Source: an uncultured Bacteroides sp. (GTDB lineage Bacteria; Bacteroidota; Bacteroidia; Bacteroidales; Bacteroidaceae). From it: a stretch of 64,000 bases of DNA. The position numbers were made by a program, and so were the translations under genes. Shown here one piece after another: positions 17,344 through 26,859 of this stretch (position 1 is the stretch's first letter; every line of letters begins with the position of its first letter). The notes under the pieces are model-generated. The model had not been told where the DNA came from. It did not search any database and saw nothing but the letters and a program-made list of their open reading frames with translations. The stretch is taken from the NCBI RefSeq assembly GCF_963677685.1, contig NZ_OY782186.1, positions 124,001-188,000 on the forward strand, given 5' to 3'.

Positions 17344-18762
17344 ATGTCTTCAGAATTATTCTCTACTCTGCCCTACAAAGTGGCAGACATTAACCTTGCC
17401 GATTTTGGTCGCAAGGAAATCGATCTGGCAGAAAAAGAAATGCCCGGGCTTATGGCTCTTCGCGAAAAGTATGGAGAATCTAAACCATTAAAAGGAGCTC
17501 GCATAATGGGTTCACTACACATGACTATCCAAACAGCAGTGCTTATTGAAACACTGGTTGAACTTGGTGCGGAAGTGCGTTGGTGCTCTTGCAATATTTA
17601 TTCCACACAAGATCATGCTGCTGCAGCTATTGCTGCAAGTGGTGTTCCTGTATTTGCATGGAAAGGAGAAACTCTTTCGGAATACTGGTGGTGTACTCTT
17701 CAAGCATTAAATTTTAATGATAGAAAAGGACCAAATGTCATTGTTGACGATGGTGGAGATGCCACCATGATGATTCATGTGGGTTACGAAGCAGAAAGCG
17801 ATGCTTCTATTCTTGACAAAGAAGTGCATGCAGAAGATGAAATAGAGCTAAATGCAATATTAAAAAAAGTACTTGCACAAGACAATGAGCGTTGGCATCG
17901 CATCTCACCCGAGATACGTGGTGTATCAGAGGAAACAACAACAGGTGTTCACCGCCTATATCAAATGCAAGAAGAAGGCAAATTACTTTTCCCAGCCTTC
18001 AACGTAAACGATTCGGTAACAAAATCTAAATTTGACAATTTATACGGATGCCGAGAATCATTAGCCGACGGCATTAAACGCGCCACTGACGTAATGATCG
18101 CAGGTAAAGTTGTCGTTGTTTGTGGCTATGGCGATGTTGGTAAAGGCTGCTCTCATTCAATGCGCTCATACGGTGCTCGCGTTTTAGTAACAGAAGTAGA
18201 CCCAATCTGTGCTTTGCAAGCAGCTATGGAAGGCTTTGAAGTGGTAACAATGGAGGAAGCATGTAGCGAAGGTAACATTTTTGTGACAACAACGGGTAAC
18301 ATTGATATCATCCGCATTGACCACATGGAAAAAATGAAAGACCAAGCTATCGTTTGTAACATAGGACACTTCGACAATGAGATACAAGTTGAAGCCTTGA
18401 AACAATATCAAGGTATTAAACATGTTGACATCAAACCACAAGTTGATCGTTACTTTTTCCCAGACGGGCATAGTATCATCCTCTTAGCTGACGGACGTCT
18501 AGTCAACTTAGGCTGTGCAACCGGACACCCATCTTTCGTTATGAGTAATTCATTCACTAACCAAACATTGGCGCAAATAGAGTTATTCCAGAAAAAATAT
18601 GAAGTCAACGTATATCGTTTGCCGAAACATTTAGACGAAGAGGTGGCGCGTCTGCATCTTGAAAAAATCGGTGTAAAACTGACTAAGCTAACAAAAGAGC
18701 AGGCTGATTATATCGGTGTTTCCGCTGACGGACCTTATAAAGCTGATCACTACAGATACTAA
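17344..18762 (+). CDS. ahcY: Adenosylhomocysteinase (SAH hydrolase)
   Basis: It splits S-adenosylhomocysteine into adenosine and homocysteine, clearing the product that inhibits methyltransferases. NAD is bound by the Rossmann motif [20 protein letters not shown] (about residues 260-279), followed by [11 protein letters not shown] (about 318-328). The C-terminal PYKADHYRY is the cofactor-contacting tail of the family. It has 472 residues, including the insertion typical of the longer bacterial and eukaryotic form. Single-gene unit. Confidence 0.97.
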   Translation: MSSELFSTLPYKVADINLADFGRKEIDLAEKEMPGLMALREKYGESKPLKGARIMGSLHMTIQTAVLIETLVELGAEVRWCSCNIYSTQDHAAAAIAASGVPVFAWKGETLSEYWWCTLQALNFNDRKGPNVIVDDGGDATMMIHVGYEAESDASILDKEVHAEDEIELNAILKKVLAQDNERWHRISPEIRGVSEETTTGVHRLYQMQEEGKLLFPAFNVNDSVTKSKFDNLYGCRESLADGIKRATDVMIAGKVVVVCGYGDVGKGCSHSMRSYGARVLVTEVDPICALQAAMEGFEVVTMEEACSEGNIFVTTTGNIDIIRIDHMEKMKDQAIVCNIGHFDNEIQVEALKQYQGIKHVDIKPQVDRYFFPDGHSIILLADGRLVNLGCATGHPSFVMSNSFTNQTLAQIELFQKKYEVNVYRLPKHLDEEVARLHLEKIGVKLTKLTKEQADYIGVSADGPYKADHYRY

Positions 18763-18767
18763 AATAC

Positions 18768-18817
18768 AATTGATAATCGGGCTAATTTAACTTCTAATTA
18801 AAGCCCGATTATCAATT
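18768..18817 (+). terminator. Hairpin after ahcY
   Basis: A 16-bp perfect stem, AATTGATAATCGGGCT (18768-18783) with AGCCCGATTATCAATT (18802-18817), loop 18. It lacks a strong T tract, so it may act mainly as an RNA 3'-end stabiliser. Confidence 0.65.
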
Positions 18818-18862
18818 CCTTTACCTTACAAAGATCTCTAAAATTAAACAGATTAATCTAAG

Positions 18863-21355
18863 ATGAAAAAGTTACTCCCTGATCTCATTGTTATTCTGGC
18901 TTTTATAACTATCTCATGTGCATACTTCTTCCCGGCCGGGATAGAAGGACGAATTCTTTTTCAACATGACACCGCTGCAGGAGCAGGAGCAGGAGAGGAA
19001 GCCAAAGAATATCACGAACAAACCGGAGAATACACACGGTGGACAAATTCACTGTTCGGAGGAATGCCTACTTATCAAATTTCGCCGAGCTACAATTCAA
19101 CAGATACTCTAAAGGTCATTGAGAAAGTATACCATCTATTTCTCCCTAGTTATGTATGGCTCATCTTTATCATGATGCTTGGCTTTTATATTCTCTTAAG
19201 AGCCATTGGTATCTCGCCTTGGCTAGCTGGATTAGGAGGAATCATCTGGGGATTTTCATCATATTTTTTCATTCTTATTTCGGCAGGGCACATTTGGAAG
19301 TTTATCACACTAGCCTACATTCCACCTACAATAGCAGGGATAGTCCTCACTTATCGAAAAAAATATCTACTTGGGGGAGTTTTAACAGCTCTTTTTCTTG
19401 CACTACAAATATTATCGAATCATGTGCAAATGAGTTATTATTTCCTTTTTGTTATTCTACTCATGGCAGGAGCCTTTTTTGAAGAATCATGGAAAAACAA
19501 AGAACTACCACACTTTTTCAAAGCCAGTGGCATACTAGTTATCGCTGCCCTTATTGGCATTTCGGCCAATCTGTCAAACCTATATCACACGTATGAATAT
19601 AGTAAAGAGACAATGCGTGGTAAAAGCGAATTAAAAGCAGAAAGTCACTCGAAAAACCAAACGAGTAGCGGACTGAACCGTGATTATATTACCCAATGGA
19701 GCTATGGCATCGGAGAAACATTCTCTCTACTGGTGCCCAACATAAAAGGTGGTGCTTCAATCCCTCTGTCGCAAAACAAAAAAGCGATGGAAAAAGCAAA
19801 CCCAATGTATAGCAACATTTATGCCCAACTAACTCAATATTTTGGAGATCAACCGGGTACATCCGGCCCAGTATATGTCGGTGCCTTCATCCTAACGCTA
19901 TTCATATTAGGACTTTTCATTGTAAAGGGGCCTATGAAGTGGGCACTTCTTGGGGCAACCGTACTCTCTATCTTGTTAGCATGGGGTAAGAACTTTATGG
20001 GATTCACCGATTTCTTTATCGATTATATACCCATGTACAACAAGTTCCGTGCTGTATCGTCGGCACTTGTGATTGCTGAATTTACCATCCCATTATTAGC
20101 AATACTGACATTAAAAACGATCTTTGATAATCCACAAATCTTAAAAGAAAAATTAAAATATTTATATATAAGCTTTGGCTTAACAGGTGGTTTTGCCCTC
20201 TTATTTGCTTTGGCACCACGAATGTTCTTTTCTACATTCATTCCAGCACAAGAAATGGCTGCCCTAAAGCAGGGTATACCCGGAGATCAATTATCTCCAT
20301 TGATTAACAATTTAGCAGAAGTACGTAGCTATTTGCTTACTTCAGATGCTTGGCGTAGCTTTTTCATTATAATTATAGGTACAGTTCTACTGCTAGCCTA
20401 CAACGCCAACAAGCTAAAAAAAACATGGACTATTGGAGCCATAGCCATACTTTGCTTAGGAGATATGTGGATGGTCAATAAGCGGTACCTAAATGATGGA
20501 CAATTTATTTCTGCTGACCAACGGACAGAAACTTTCCGAAAAACACAGGCTGATGAAATAATCCTGCAAGATACAGCCTTAGATTATCGCGTGTTGAATT
20601 TCGCAACCAACACCTTTAACGAAAACAATACTTCCTATTGGCATAAAAGTATAGGAGGATACCACGCAGCTAAGCTTCGTCGCTATCAGGAAATGATAGA
20701 CCACCACATCATGAAAGAAATGCGATCTGCTTATTCTGCGATAGCCGCCAAACAAGGAAAAATAGATAGCATAGATGGCAACTCTTTCCGAGTACTAAAC
20801 ATGCTAAATACCAAATATTTCATATTTCCAGCTGCGAAAGGCAAAGTATTCCCCCTCAAGAACCCTTATGCATATGGAAATGCATGGTTTGTGAACAGAG
20901 TACACTATGTGAACAACGCTAATGAAGAGATTGATGCGCTAGATTCTGTTATGCCAACAGAAACGGCAATAGTCGATAAGAAATTTAAAGATCAACTTAA
21001 TAATATAACAGAAAGTGAGAAAGATTCGACATCAAAGATCCGTCTCATAGAGTATAAACCTAACCAACTAAAATACGAAAGCTATAATCCTCATCGTGCT
21101 ATTGCTATTTTCTCCGAAATATATTACCCAGGATGGAAAGCAACAATAGACAATAAACCGGTCGAAATAGCACGTGCCGATTATATACTAAGAGCTATTG
21201 ACATCCCTGCAGGTAAACATACTATAACCATGAAGTTCGACCCTGACAGCCTGCACGTAACAGAAGCAATTGCTTATAGCGGGCTAGCAGTCCTATTCCT
21301 TGGAATTATAGCCCTGTTAATCAACTATAGGAAAAGACTTCAATTCAAAGAGTAA
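18863..21355 (+). CDS. YfhO-family polytopic membrane protein
   Basis: A large inner-membrane protein of the YfhO family, of the GT-C glycosyltransferase-like type; relatives in Gram-positives modify lipoteichoic acid or help lipid-linked glycosylation. It has 830 residues. Residue 5 onward is the first helix, then about a dozen hydrophobic segments to about residue 540 (for example GFYILLRAIGISPWLAGLGG near 106). A soluble domain follows, then one last helix at about 805-825 (SGLAVLFLGIIALLI). An Asp-containing first loop (FQHDTAAGAG) fits the catalytic aspartate position of GT-C enzymes. The donor and acceptor are unknown here. A hairpin terminator follows. Confidence 0.85.
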   Translation: MKKLLPDLIVILAFITISCAYFFPAGIEGRILFQHDTAAGAGAGEEAKEYHEQTGEYTRWTNSLFGGMPTYQISPSYNSTDTLKVIEKVYHLFLPSYVWLIFIMMLGFYILLRAIGISPWLAGLGGIIWGFSSYFFILISAGHIWKFITLAYIPPTIAGIVLTYRKKYLLGGVLTALFLALQILSNHVQMSYYFLFVILLMAGAFFEESWKNKELPHFFKASGILVIAALIGISANLSNLYHTYEYSKETMRGKSELKAESHSKNQTSSGLNRDYITQWSYGIGETFSLLVPNIKGGASIPLSQNKKAMEKANPMYSNIYAQLTQYFGDQPGTSGPVYVGAFILTLFILGLFIVKGPMKWALLGATVLSILLAWGKNFMGFTDFFIDYIPMYNKFRAVSSALVIAEFTIPLLAILTLKTIFDNPQILKEKLKYLYISFGLTGGFALLFALAPRMFFSTFIPAQEMAALKQGIPGDQLSPLINNLAEVRSYLLTSDAWRSFFIIIIGTVLLLAYNANKLKKTWTIGAIAILCLGDMWMVNKRYLNDGQFISADQRTETFRKTQADEIILQDTALDYRVLNFATNTFNENNTSYWHKSIGGYHAAKLRRYQEMIDHHIMKEMRSAYSAIAAKQGKIDSIDGNSFRVLNMLNTKYFIFPAAKGKVFPLKNPYAYGNAWFVNRVHYVNNANEEIDALDSVMPTETAIVDKKFKDQLNNITESEKDSTSKIRLIEYKPNQLKYESYNPHRAIAIFSEIYYPGWKATIDNKPVEIARADYILRAIDIPAGKHTITMKFDPDSLHVTEAIAYSGLAVLFLGIIALLINYRKRLQFKE

Positions 21356-21360
21356 AAAAG

Positions 21361-21400
21361 AAGAGAGGTTGCTTAAACCTACTATTAAGCAACCTCTCTT
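21361..21400. terminator. Hairpin terminator after yfhO
   Basis: AAGAGAGGTTGCTTA (21361-21375) pairs with TAAGCAACCTCTCTT (21386-21400), 15 bp perfect with a 10-nt loop. It lies between converging genes and could serve both. Confidence 0.8.
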
Positions 21401-21495
21401 CTCTAATATGAGAATTATTAAATTTCATTTAAGTAAAATCCTTATCCATCTCATCTCCCATCTTTTTAGCAGAAAAAGAATCTTGGATAAAGAAT

Positions 21496-22724
21496 TTACT
21501 TCTTCAATAAGCGTTTACTAAGATAGCGAACTGGGTACCAGACTGAAAGAAAACCGACAGAAACCACTGTCACAAAAACAAGAACAACATCCGTAAAATG
21601 AACATTTACAGGATAAGCGTCAACAACAAAGCCGCCGCCGCCACCTAGCGATATAATACCAAATTGCTTTTGAAGAAAGCAGAGAATAAGCCCTAAGAAA
21701 ACACCTATAAAAGCACCCAAAATAGAAATTAAGCGCCCTTCAAAAAGAAATATTCGCGAGATAAGGCGATCATCTGCACCTAAATATCGAAGAGTAAGTA
21801 CATCTTCTTTCTTATCAAGAATAAGCATCAACAAAGACCCTATCACATTAAAACACGCTATCATCAGAATAAAGGTCAAGAAAAGATAAGAAATCAGCTT
21901 TTCTATTTCCATAATGTGGAAAACATCAGCCTGTTGCTGATAGCGATCCTGAACGACATAACCATTTCCCAATTTTTTTTCTATTTTTTCTTTTGCAGCG
22001 GCAACATTAACATCTTTCTTTAGTTTTAATTCAATTGCAGATACCTCTGAATCATAATCGAACAACGACGGGCAAACGAAAGAGAAGTTAAAATGTAGTG
22101 GTTATCATACTTTTGTTGATTGACCACAAAGACAGCTCCCGGAGAATATAAATACTCCATATTAAAGGAAGTAGCAGGGTTACTCATGTTTATTTTCATC
22201 TCACGTTTAGGAGCATATACCTGCAACGGGTCAACAAATTGTATTCCAGTGCCCAAAGTAGAGACAAGCTCGATTCCCATAACGCCATAATCAACAATAG
22301 AGTCATGCAATATGAAATCTCCATTTCCATACAGTATACTATCAATAGCCGTCAATTTCTCAAAATTATCTTGTACTCCTTTAATTACAGCCATAACTTG
22401 ACGGTCTTTATATTGCACCATCGCATTTTCTTCCAATGTCTCAGTAAAAACAGCGATTTCAGACATTTTTTTCAATTGGAGAATAGCTTCGTTTTGAGAA
22501 TCAAAGACCTTTCCCTCAGCAACAGTAATTTTCAACTCCGGATCAAATGCAGTGAAAAAACTAGCGACCATATCCTGAAAGCCATTAAAAACAGAAAGGG
22601 TGCACACTAGCGCTAAAGTAGCAAGTGATACACCACAAACAGAAATTGCCGATATAATATTAATGGCATTATGCTTCTTTTTGGAAAAAAGATAGCGCTT
22701 AGCTATGTAAAAAGAGAAGTTCAC
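21496..22724 (-). pseudogene. LolC/LolE-type ABC transporter permease, split by a frameshift
   Basis: The family moves lipoproteins from the inner membrane toward the outer membrane with a LolD ATPase. The N-terminal part (22724 to about 22065) starts MNFSFYIAKRYLFSKKKHNA, has a first helix at about 22-45 and a periplasmic domain. The C-terminal part (about 22064 to 21496) has three helices and ends WYPVRYLSKRLLKK. The two parts are in different frames: the first reads SLSFARR and then leaves, while the second reads LFDYDSEVSAIELKLK, which in homologues follows directly. One base is missing at 22064/22065. With it restored the protein would be about 409 residues, normal length. It is the last gene of the aroQ operon and overlaps rbfA by 4 bases. 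Either a real inactivation or a base-calling error. Confidence 0.85.
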
Positions 22725-23053
22725 TTCAATAAAGAGTCTATTTTCTCTATATAATCCAATGAATCATCCACAAAGAATTTCAATTCGGGAATGATACGCA
22801 ATTGATGCCTTACCCTTGTACCAAGTTCATAACGAATAGATTTCGTGTTCTCATTGATATTCTTCACCAACTCCTCACTTTTTTCAGAAGGAAAAACACT
22901 CAAATACACCCGGGCAACACTCATATCAGGACTAATACGCACAATACTTACCGATACCAAAATACCCGGCATAGCTTTAGCTTGCAGCAAGAATATATCA
23001 CTTAATTCTTTTTGCAACAAACGTGAAATCTTATTTTGTCTGGTTGTTTCCAT
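22721..23053 (-). CDS. rbfA: Ribosome-binding factor A
   Basis: RbfA binds immature 30S subunits and helps finish 16S rRNA processing, especially in the cold. It has 110 residues and starts METTRQNKISRLLQKELSDI, with the KH-like core VSIVRISPDMSVARVYLSVF and the family end RIIPELKFFVDDSLDYIEKI. It sits 36 bases after the O-methyltransferase gene and overlaps the permease by 4 bases. Confidence 0.93.
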   Translation of the reverse strand: METTRQNKISRLLQKELSDIFLLQAKAMPGILVSVSIVRISPDMSVARVYLSVFPSEKSEELVKNINENTKSIRYELGTRVRHQLRIIPELKFFVDDSLDYIEKIDSLLK

Positions 23054-23089
23054 TTTATCAATTATTATTTATATCTCTTAATCCCGAAT

Positions 23090-23725
23090 CTACTTTTTAC
23101 GAATGATAGTTAAACCATCTCTCAAAGGCAATATAACCTTTTCCACTCTTAAATCTTGAGCAACATAATCATTAAAAGCTTTTATACCTAAAGTTTGATG
23201 ATCAGTCGTCTCTTCTTCCAAAACATGCCCATCCCACAAAGTATTATCAGCAATTATATAACCACCTGAAGATAAACGAGACAAAGACATTTCATAATAC
23301 GCTATATATTTCCTTTTATCTCCATCAATAAAAACCAAATCAAAAGAGAGATTTAATTCAGGTACTAGTATTAATGCATCACCTATGTAAAATTTTATTT
23401 TATCCGCATGAGGTGATCCCTCAAGCCAAGGACGAGTAAAATCTTCTTGCTCATCATTTATTTCAAATGTATGCAAGAGTCCCCCCTCACCTAAACCTTC
23501 AGCTAAACAAAGAGCGGAATAACCACTGTACGTTCCTATTTCAAGAATCTGATGCGGACGGATCATTTCCACAAACATTTTCAACATACGCCCCTGCAAA
23601 TGACCGGAAGCCATACGGGGACGTAGTAATCTCACATGTGTATCACGATAAAGAGCTTTCAAATAATCACTCTCTTGATCAATATGATTTAGAATGTATG
23701 CTTCAAGCAATCCTTCCGTAAACAT
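23090..23725 (-). CDS. SAM-dependent O-methyltransferase (COMT-like)
   Basis: A class I methyltransferase related to catechol and caffeoyl-CoA O-methyltransferases. The SAM-binding motif EIGTYSGYSALCLAEGL is at about residues 61-77, and the metal-binding acidic residues are in DLVFIDGDKRKY (about 129-140) and ADNTLWDG (about 158-165). It has 211 residues, standard for the family. Its start codon overlaps the pyk stop codon (TAATG), so translation is coupled to pyruvate kinase. The small-molecule acceptor is unknown. Confidence 0.88.
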   Translation of the reverse strand: MFTEGLLEAYILNHIDQESDYLKALYRDTHVRLLRPRMASGHLQGRMLKMFVEMIRPHQILEIGTYSGYSALCLAEGLGEGGLLHTFEINDEQEDFTRPWLEGSPHADKIKFYIGDALILVPELNLSFDLVFIDGDKRKYIAYYEMSLSRLSSGGYIIADNTLWDGHVLEEETTDHQTLGIKAFNDYVAQDLRVEKVILPLRDGLTIIRKK

Positions 23726-25179
23726 TATCTTTCAACAAATGTGGGTAGCAAGTAATCTTTAGCCCTTGCAAGAACAGTTTTCACCTTATTAATTTCTAAG
23801 AATGAAGTTCCTCCTCCTTCACCAAAGCTACCACTCAAATAGGCTACCATATCACTTTCAGCCAAACGTCCCTCTTTAAGCAACAAATCCAGGGCAGAGA
23901 AAAAATAAGCTTGGGCATTTACCTTTTCTTCTAAGTAAATAGGCAAAACTCCATAAGATAGAGATAATAAGCGCATTGTTTTATCCCTATAACACATTGC
24001 CAAAACAGGATACTTACCACGGAAAGCAGCCAAATAACGTGCAGTCCGTCCTGTATAGCTATCTGTGATAATAGCGCGAATATTCAATCTTGAAGTTGCT
24101 TTCACCGCCTGTTTTGCTAAGAAAGCTGTCACATCATCGCTTTCCAAAGCAAGAGGAATACGGATATCATTTTCTTCCAATTTATCTTTTTCTGCTTGCT
24201 CAGCTATTTTAGCCATCGTCTTAACAGCTTCTACTGGATACTTTCCATAAGCAGTTTCCCCACTTAGCATAAGAGCATCAGTACGATAATAAATAGCGTT
24301 AGCAATATCTGTTACCTCGGCACGCGTAGGACGAGGATTATTGATCATCGTATGAAGCATCTGAGTAGCAACGATCACAGGTTTTTTAGCCAAAACACAC
24401 TTGCGAATCAAAGTACGTTGGATACCAGGTATTTTTTCTTGCGGTACTTCTATTCCTAAATCTCCACGAGCCACCATAATTCCATACGCAACTTCTAGGA
24501 TCTCATCAATATTGTCAACCCCTTCTTGGTTTTCTATTTTCGCAATAATTTTTATATCACTATTATGTTCGTCCAAAATAGCTTGAATATCAAGAACATC
24601 TTGTTTATTACGAACAAAAGAGTGAGCAATAAAATCAATATCTTTCTCTATTGCAAAAAGAATATTTGCTCTATCCTTATCTGTTAAAGAAGGCAAATTA
24701 ATGCGTACTCCAGGTACATTTACACTCTTACGACTACCCAAAGTCGCTTCATTTTGAACCTCACAAAACAACGTTCCGTCATGTTCTTCCATCACTTTTA
24801 GAGCCAAATCACCATCATCAATCAACACATCTCCACCAACGTGAACATCTTTTACAAAATCAGGATAGGATACAGCGATACAATCACGGGTTGTTTCCAA
24901 AAAAGGATCCCCAACAATTTTCACTTTATCGCCTATTTTATAAGGAATTGGCTCTGAGCAAGCTGTAGTTCTAACCTCAGGGCCTTTAGTGTCCATAAGA
25001 ATTCCAATCTTATTTGACACCGTTCTTACATTATCAATAATATTTTCGATGCCTGCCCTATCAGCATGAGCTGTATTGAGACGTACAACATTCATACCAG
25101 CATCATACAGTTTTGCAATAAAATCAACATCGCAACGACGATCAGAAATAGACGCAACTATTTTAGTATACTTTTTCAT
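23725..25179 (-). CDS. pyk: Pyruvate kinase
   Basis: It transfers phosphate from PEP to ADP, the last ATP-forming step of glycolysis. It has 484 residues. DTKGPEVRT is at about residues 63-71, the catalytic segment KIENQEGVDNIDEIL with VARGDLGIEVP at about 215-245, and QMLHTMINNPRPTRAEVTDI at about 270-289. The N-terminal motif reads RLNTAHAD where many enzymes have NFSHG, a variant seen in this phylum. It lies between aroQ (33-base gap) and the methyltransferase. Confidence 0.95.
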   Translation of the reverse strand: MKKYTKIVASISDRRCDVDFIAKLYDAGMNVVRLNTAHADRAGIENIIDNVRTVSNKIGILMDTKGPEVRTTACSEPIPYKIGDKVKIVGDPFLETTRDCIAVSYPDFVKDVHVGGDVLIDDGDLALKVMEEHDGTLFCEVQNEATLGSRKSVNVPGVRINLPSLTDKDRANILFAIEKDIDFIAHSFVRNKQDVLDIQAILDEHNSDIKIIAKIENQEGVDNIDEILEVAYGIMVARGDLGIEVPQEKIPGIQRTLIRKCVLAKKPVIVATQMLHTMINNPRPTRAEVTDIANAIYYRTDALMLSGETAYGKYPVEAVKTMAKIAEQAEKDKLEENDIRIPLALESDDVTAFLAKQAVKATSRLNIRAIITDSYTGRTARYLAAFRGKYPVLAMCYRDKTMRLLSLSYGVLPIYLEEKVNAQAYFFSALDLLLKEGRLAESDMVAYLSGSFGEGGGTSFLEINKVKTVLARAKDYLLPTFVER

Positions 25180-25212
25180 AAAATCTTTATCAGAATATTA
25201 TAATACTTAATT

Positions 25213-25632
25213 TTATTTTCCCATCAAAGCTTCCAGGGCCAATCGATAAGAATTAAGCCCAAAACCACAAATCACTCCTTTACATGCACAAGCTATCATA
25301 GATACGTACCTATATGATTCACGCGCATGCACATTAGAAATATGTACTTCAACAACCGGTGCAGTGACAGAACGAATCGCATCCTGCAAAGCAATCGATG
25401 TATGTGTATATGCCCCGGCATTGAAAATAATGCCATCCACGTCAAAACCTACCTCTTGTATCTTATCAATCAATTCTCCCTCCACATTCGATTGATAATA
25501 GAAAAGTTCCACCTCTGCGTACTTTTCTCTCAACACAAGCAAACATTCTTCAAAAGAAACACTCCCGTAGATCGTTGGTTCACGCTTACCAAGAAGATTT
25601 ATATTAGGACCGTTAATTATTTGTATTTTCAT
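25213..25632 (-). CDS. aroQ: 3-dehydroquinate dehydratase, type II
   Basis: It converts 3-dehydroquinate to 3-dehydroshikimate in the shikimate pathway to aromatic amino acids. It has 139 residues. INGPNINLLGKREPTIYG (about 5-22) carries the catalytic tyrosine, FNAGAYTHTSIAL (about 70-82) and EVHISNVHARESYR (about 95-108) complete the active site. First gene of a five-gene operon with pyk, an O-methyltransferase, rbfA and the permease. Confidence 0.96.
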   Translation of the reverse strand: MKIQIINGPNINLLGKREPTIYGSVSFEECLLVLREKYAEVELFYYQSNVEGELIDKIQEVGFDVDGIIFNAGAYTHTSIALQDAIRSVTAPVVEVHISNVHARESYRYVSMIACACKGVICGFGLNSYRLALEALMGK

Positions 25633-25688
25633 AACACAATCTTTATGTTTTTAAATACCTTTGTTGTTAAGAACACTATTTCAAGCTG

Positions 25689-25696
25689 CAAAGGTA
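25689..25696 (-). promoter_or_regulatory. aroQ operon promoter (-7 box)
   Basis: Minus strand TACCTTTG, a perfect TAnnTTTG, 56 bases before the aroQ start codon. No clear -33 TTTG is seen; that position would fall within the divergent xerD coding region. Confidence 0.55.
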
Positions 25697-25706
25697 GAAA
25701 AAAGAA

Positions 25707-26660
25707 ATGATATTAGATAGAAAAAAACAGGAGAAGGAAAAGGAAATAATTAAAAAATACCTGCAATATCTAAAGTTAGAGAAGTCATTGTCTATCAACA
25801 CAATAGAAGCATACAACAGTGATTTAGAGAAACTTATAACTTTTTTATCAAACGAACAGATTGAACTTCTGCAAACCACTTCAGAAGATTTAGAACGTTT
25901 CATTGCCGGATTACATGATATAGGAATTCATCCCCGTTCTCAGGCACGAATTATTTCCGGTATAAAATCCTTCTTTCACTTTCTGATAATGGAAGATGCA
26001 ATAGAGGTAGATCCGGGAGAACTCATCGAAGGACCTAAGATCGGTTTTAAGTTACCCGAGGTTTTAAGCATAGAAGAAATAGATGCTATTATCGCAGCCA
26101 TCGACCTCAGCAAAAATGAAGGACAACGCAACAGAGCAATATTGGAAACGTTATATAGTTGTGGGCTACGAGTATCCGAATTAATCACCCTCAAACTTTC
26201 TTCGCTCTATCTTAAAGAAGAGTTTATTAAGGTAGACGGTAAAGGAGGCAAACAACGCCTTGTTCCAATTTCTCCCAAAGCTATCAAAGAGATAAAGCTG
26301 TACTTGCTCGACAGAAATAATCAGAATATAAAAAAAGAAGCAGAAGATTATCTATTCCTTAATCGAAGAGGAGGACAACTATCAAGAATTATGATCTTCC
26401 ATATAATCAAAGAATTAGCAGTTATTTCCGGAATAAAAAAGAGCATAAGTCCTCACACATTCAGACATTCTTTTGCCACACATTTACTTGAAGGAGGTGC
26501 CAATTTAAGAGCCATACAAGAGATGTTAGGGCATGAATCTATAACAACAACAGAAATTTACACTCACATAGACAGAAATATGTTAAGGAGTGAAATTATA
26601 GAACACCACCCACGTAATATTAAATACAGAGAAGAAAAGAAAAATCATCCTGAACTATAA
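25707..26660 (+). CDS. xerD: Tyrosine recombinase XerD-type
   Basis: It resolves chromosome dimers at dif together with a XerC partner. It has 317 residues. The N-terminal SAM-like domain (about 15-100) begins YLQYLKLEKSLSINTIEAY. Catalytic residues are visible: Arg in CGLRVSEL (about 152), Lys in KGGKQR, HTFRHSFATHLLEGG (about 250-264), GHESI, and the nucleophile Tyr in TTEIYTHI (about 285). Length, core motifs and the housekeeping setting argue for a chromosomal Xer enzyme, not a phage or transposon integrase. It is divergent from aroQ with a short gap. Confidence 0.92.
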   Translation: MILDRKKQEKEKEIIKKYLQYLKLEKSLSINTIEAYNSDLEKLITFLSNEQIELLQTTSEDLERFIAGLHDIGIHPRSQARIISGIKSFFHFLIMEDAIEVDPGELIEGPKIGFKLPEVLSIEEIDAIIAAIDLSKNEGQRNRAILETLYSCGLRVSELITLKLSSLYLKEEFIKVDGKGGKQRLVPISPKAIKEIKLYLLDRNNQNIKKEAEDYLFLNRRGGQLSRIMIFHIIKELAVISGIKKSISPHTFRHSFATHLLEGGANLRAIQEMLGHESITTTEIYTHIDRNMLRSEIIEHHPRNIKYREEKKNHPEL

Positions 26661-26751
26661 CAAGGAAAAGTTTGTTTACTAACAAAATGACTCATATTGA
26701 AGACTTTTTCACTTATGATTATATTAAATTATGATAAAAACAGGGTTGAAA

Positions 26752-26782
26752 TTGCCGAGATACGTAAGATTTAATATCTTTG
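26752..26782 (+). promoter_or_regulatory. Promoter of the TPR lipoprotein gene
   Basis: TTG (26752-26754), a 20-base spacer and TATCTTTG (26775-26782), a perfect -7 box. The leader is about 70 bases. Confidence 0.6.
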
Positions 26783-26859
26783 CGTATCTTTCTGGCACAT
26801 GCTTTGAAAGCCTATGAATAGACGAAATTTCAATTACAAACATTTAATTTATACCTAAA

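Noticed and set aside
21496..22724. Programmed ribosomal frameshift in the permease gene
   Set aside because: No slippery heptamer or downstream stem was seen at the junction; a simple one-base loss explains it.
25707..26660. Integrase of a mobile element
   Set aside because: The length, XerD-like motifs and setting among housekeeping genes fit a chromosomal dimer-resolution recombinase; no attachment repeats or cargo genes were seen.
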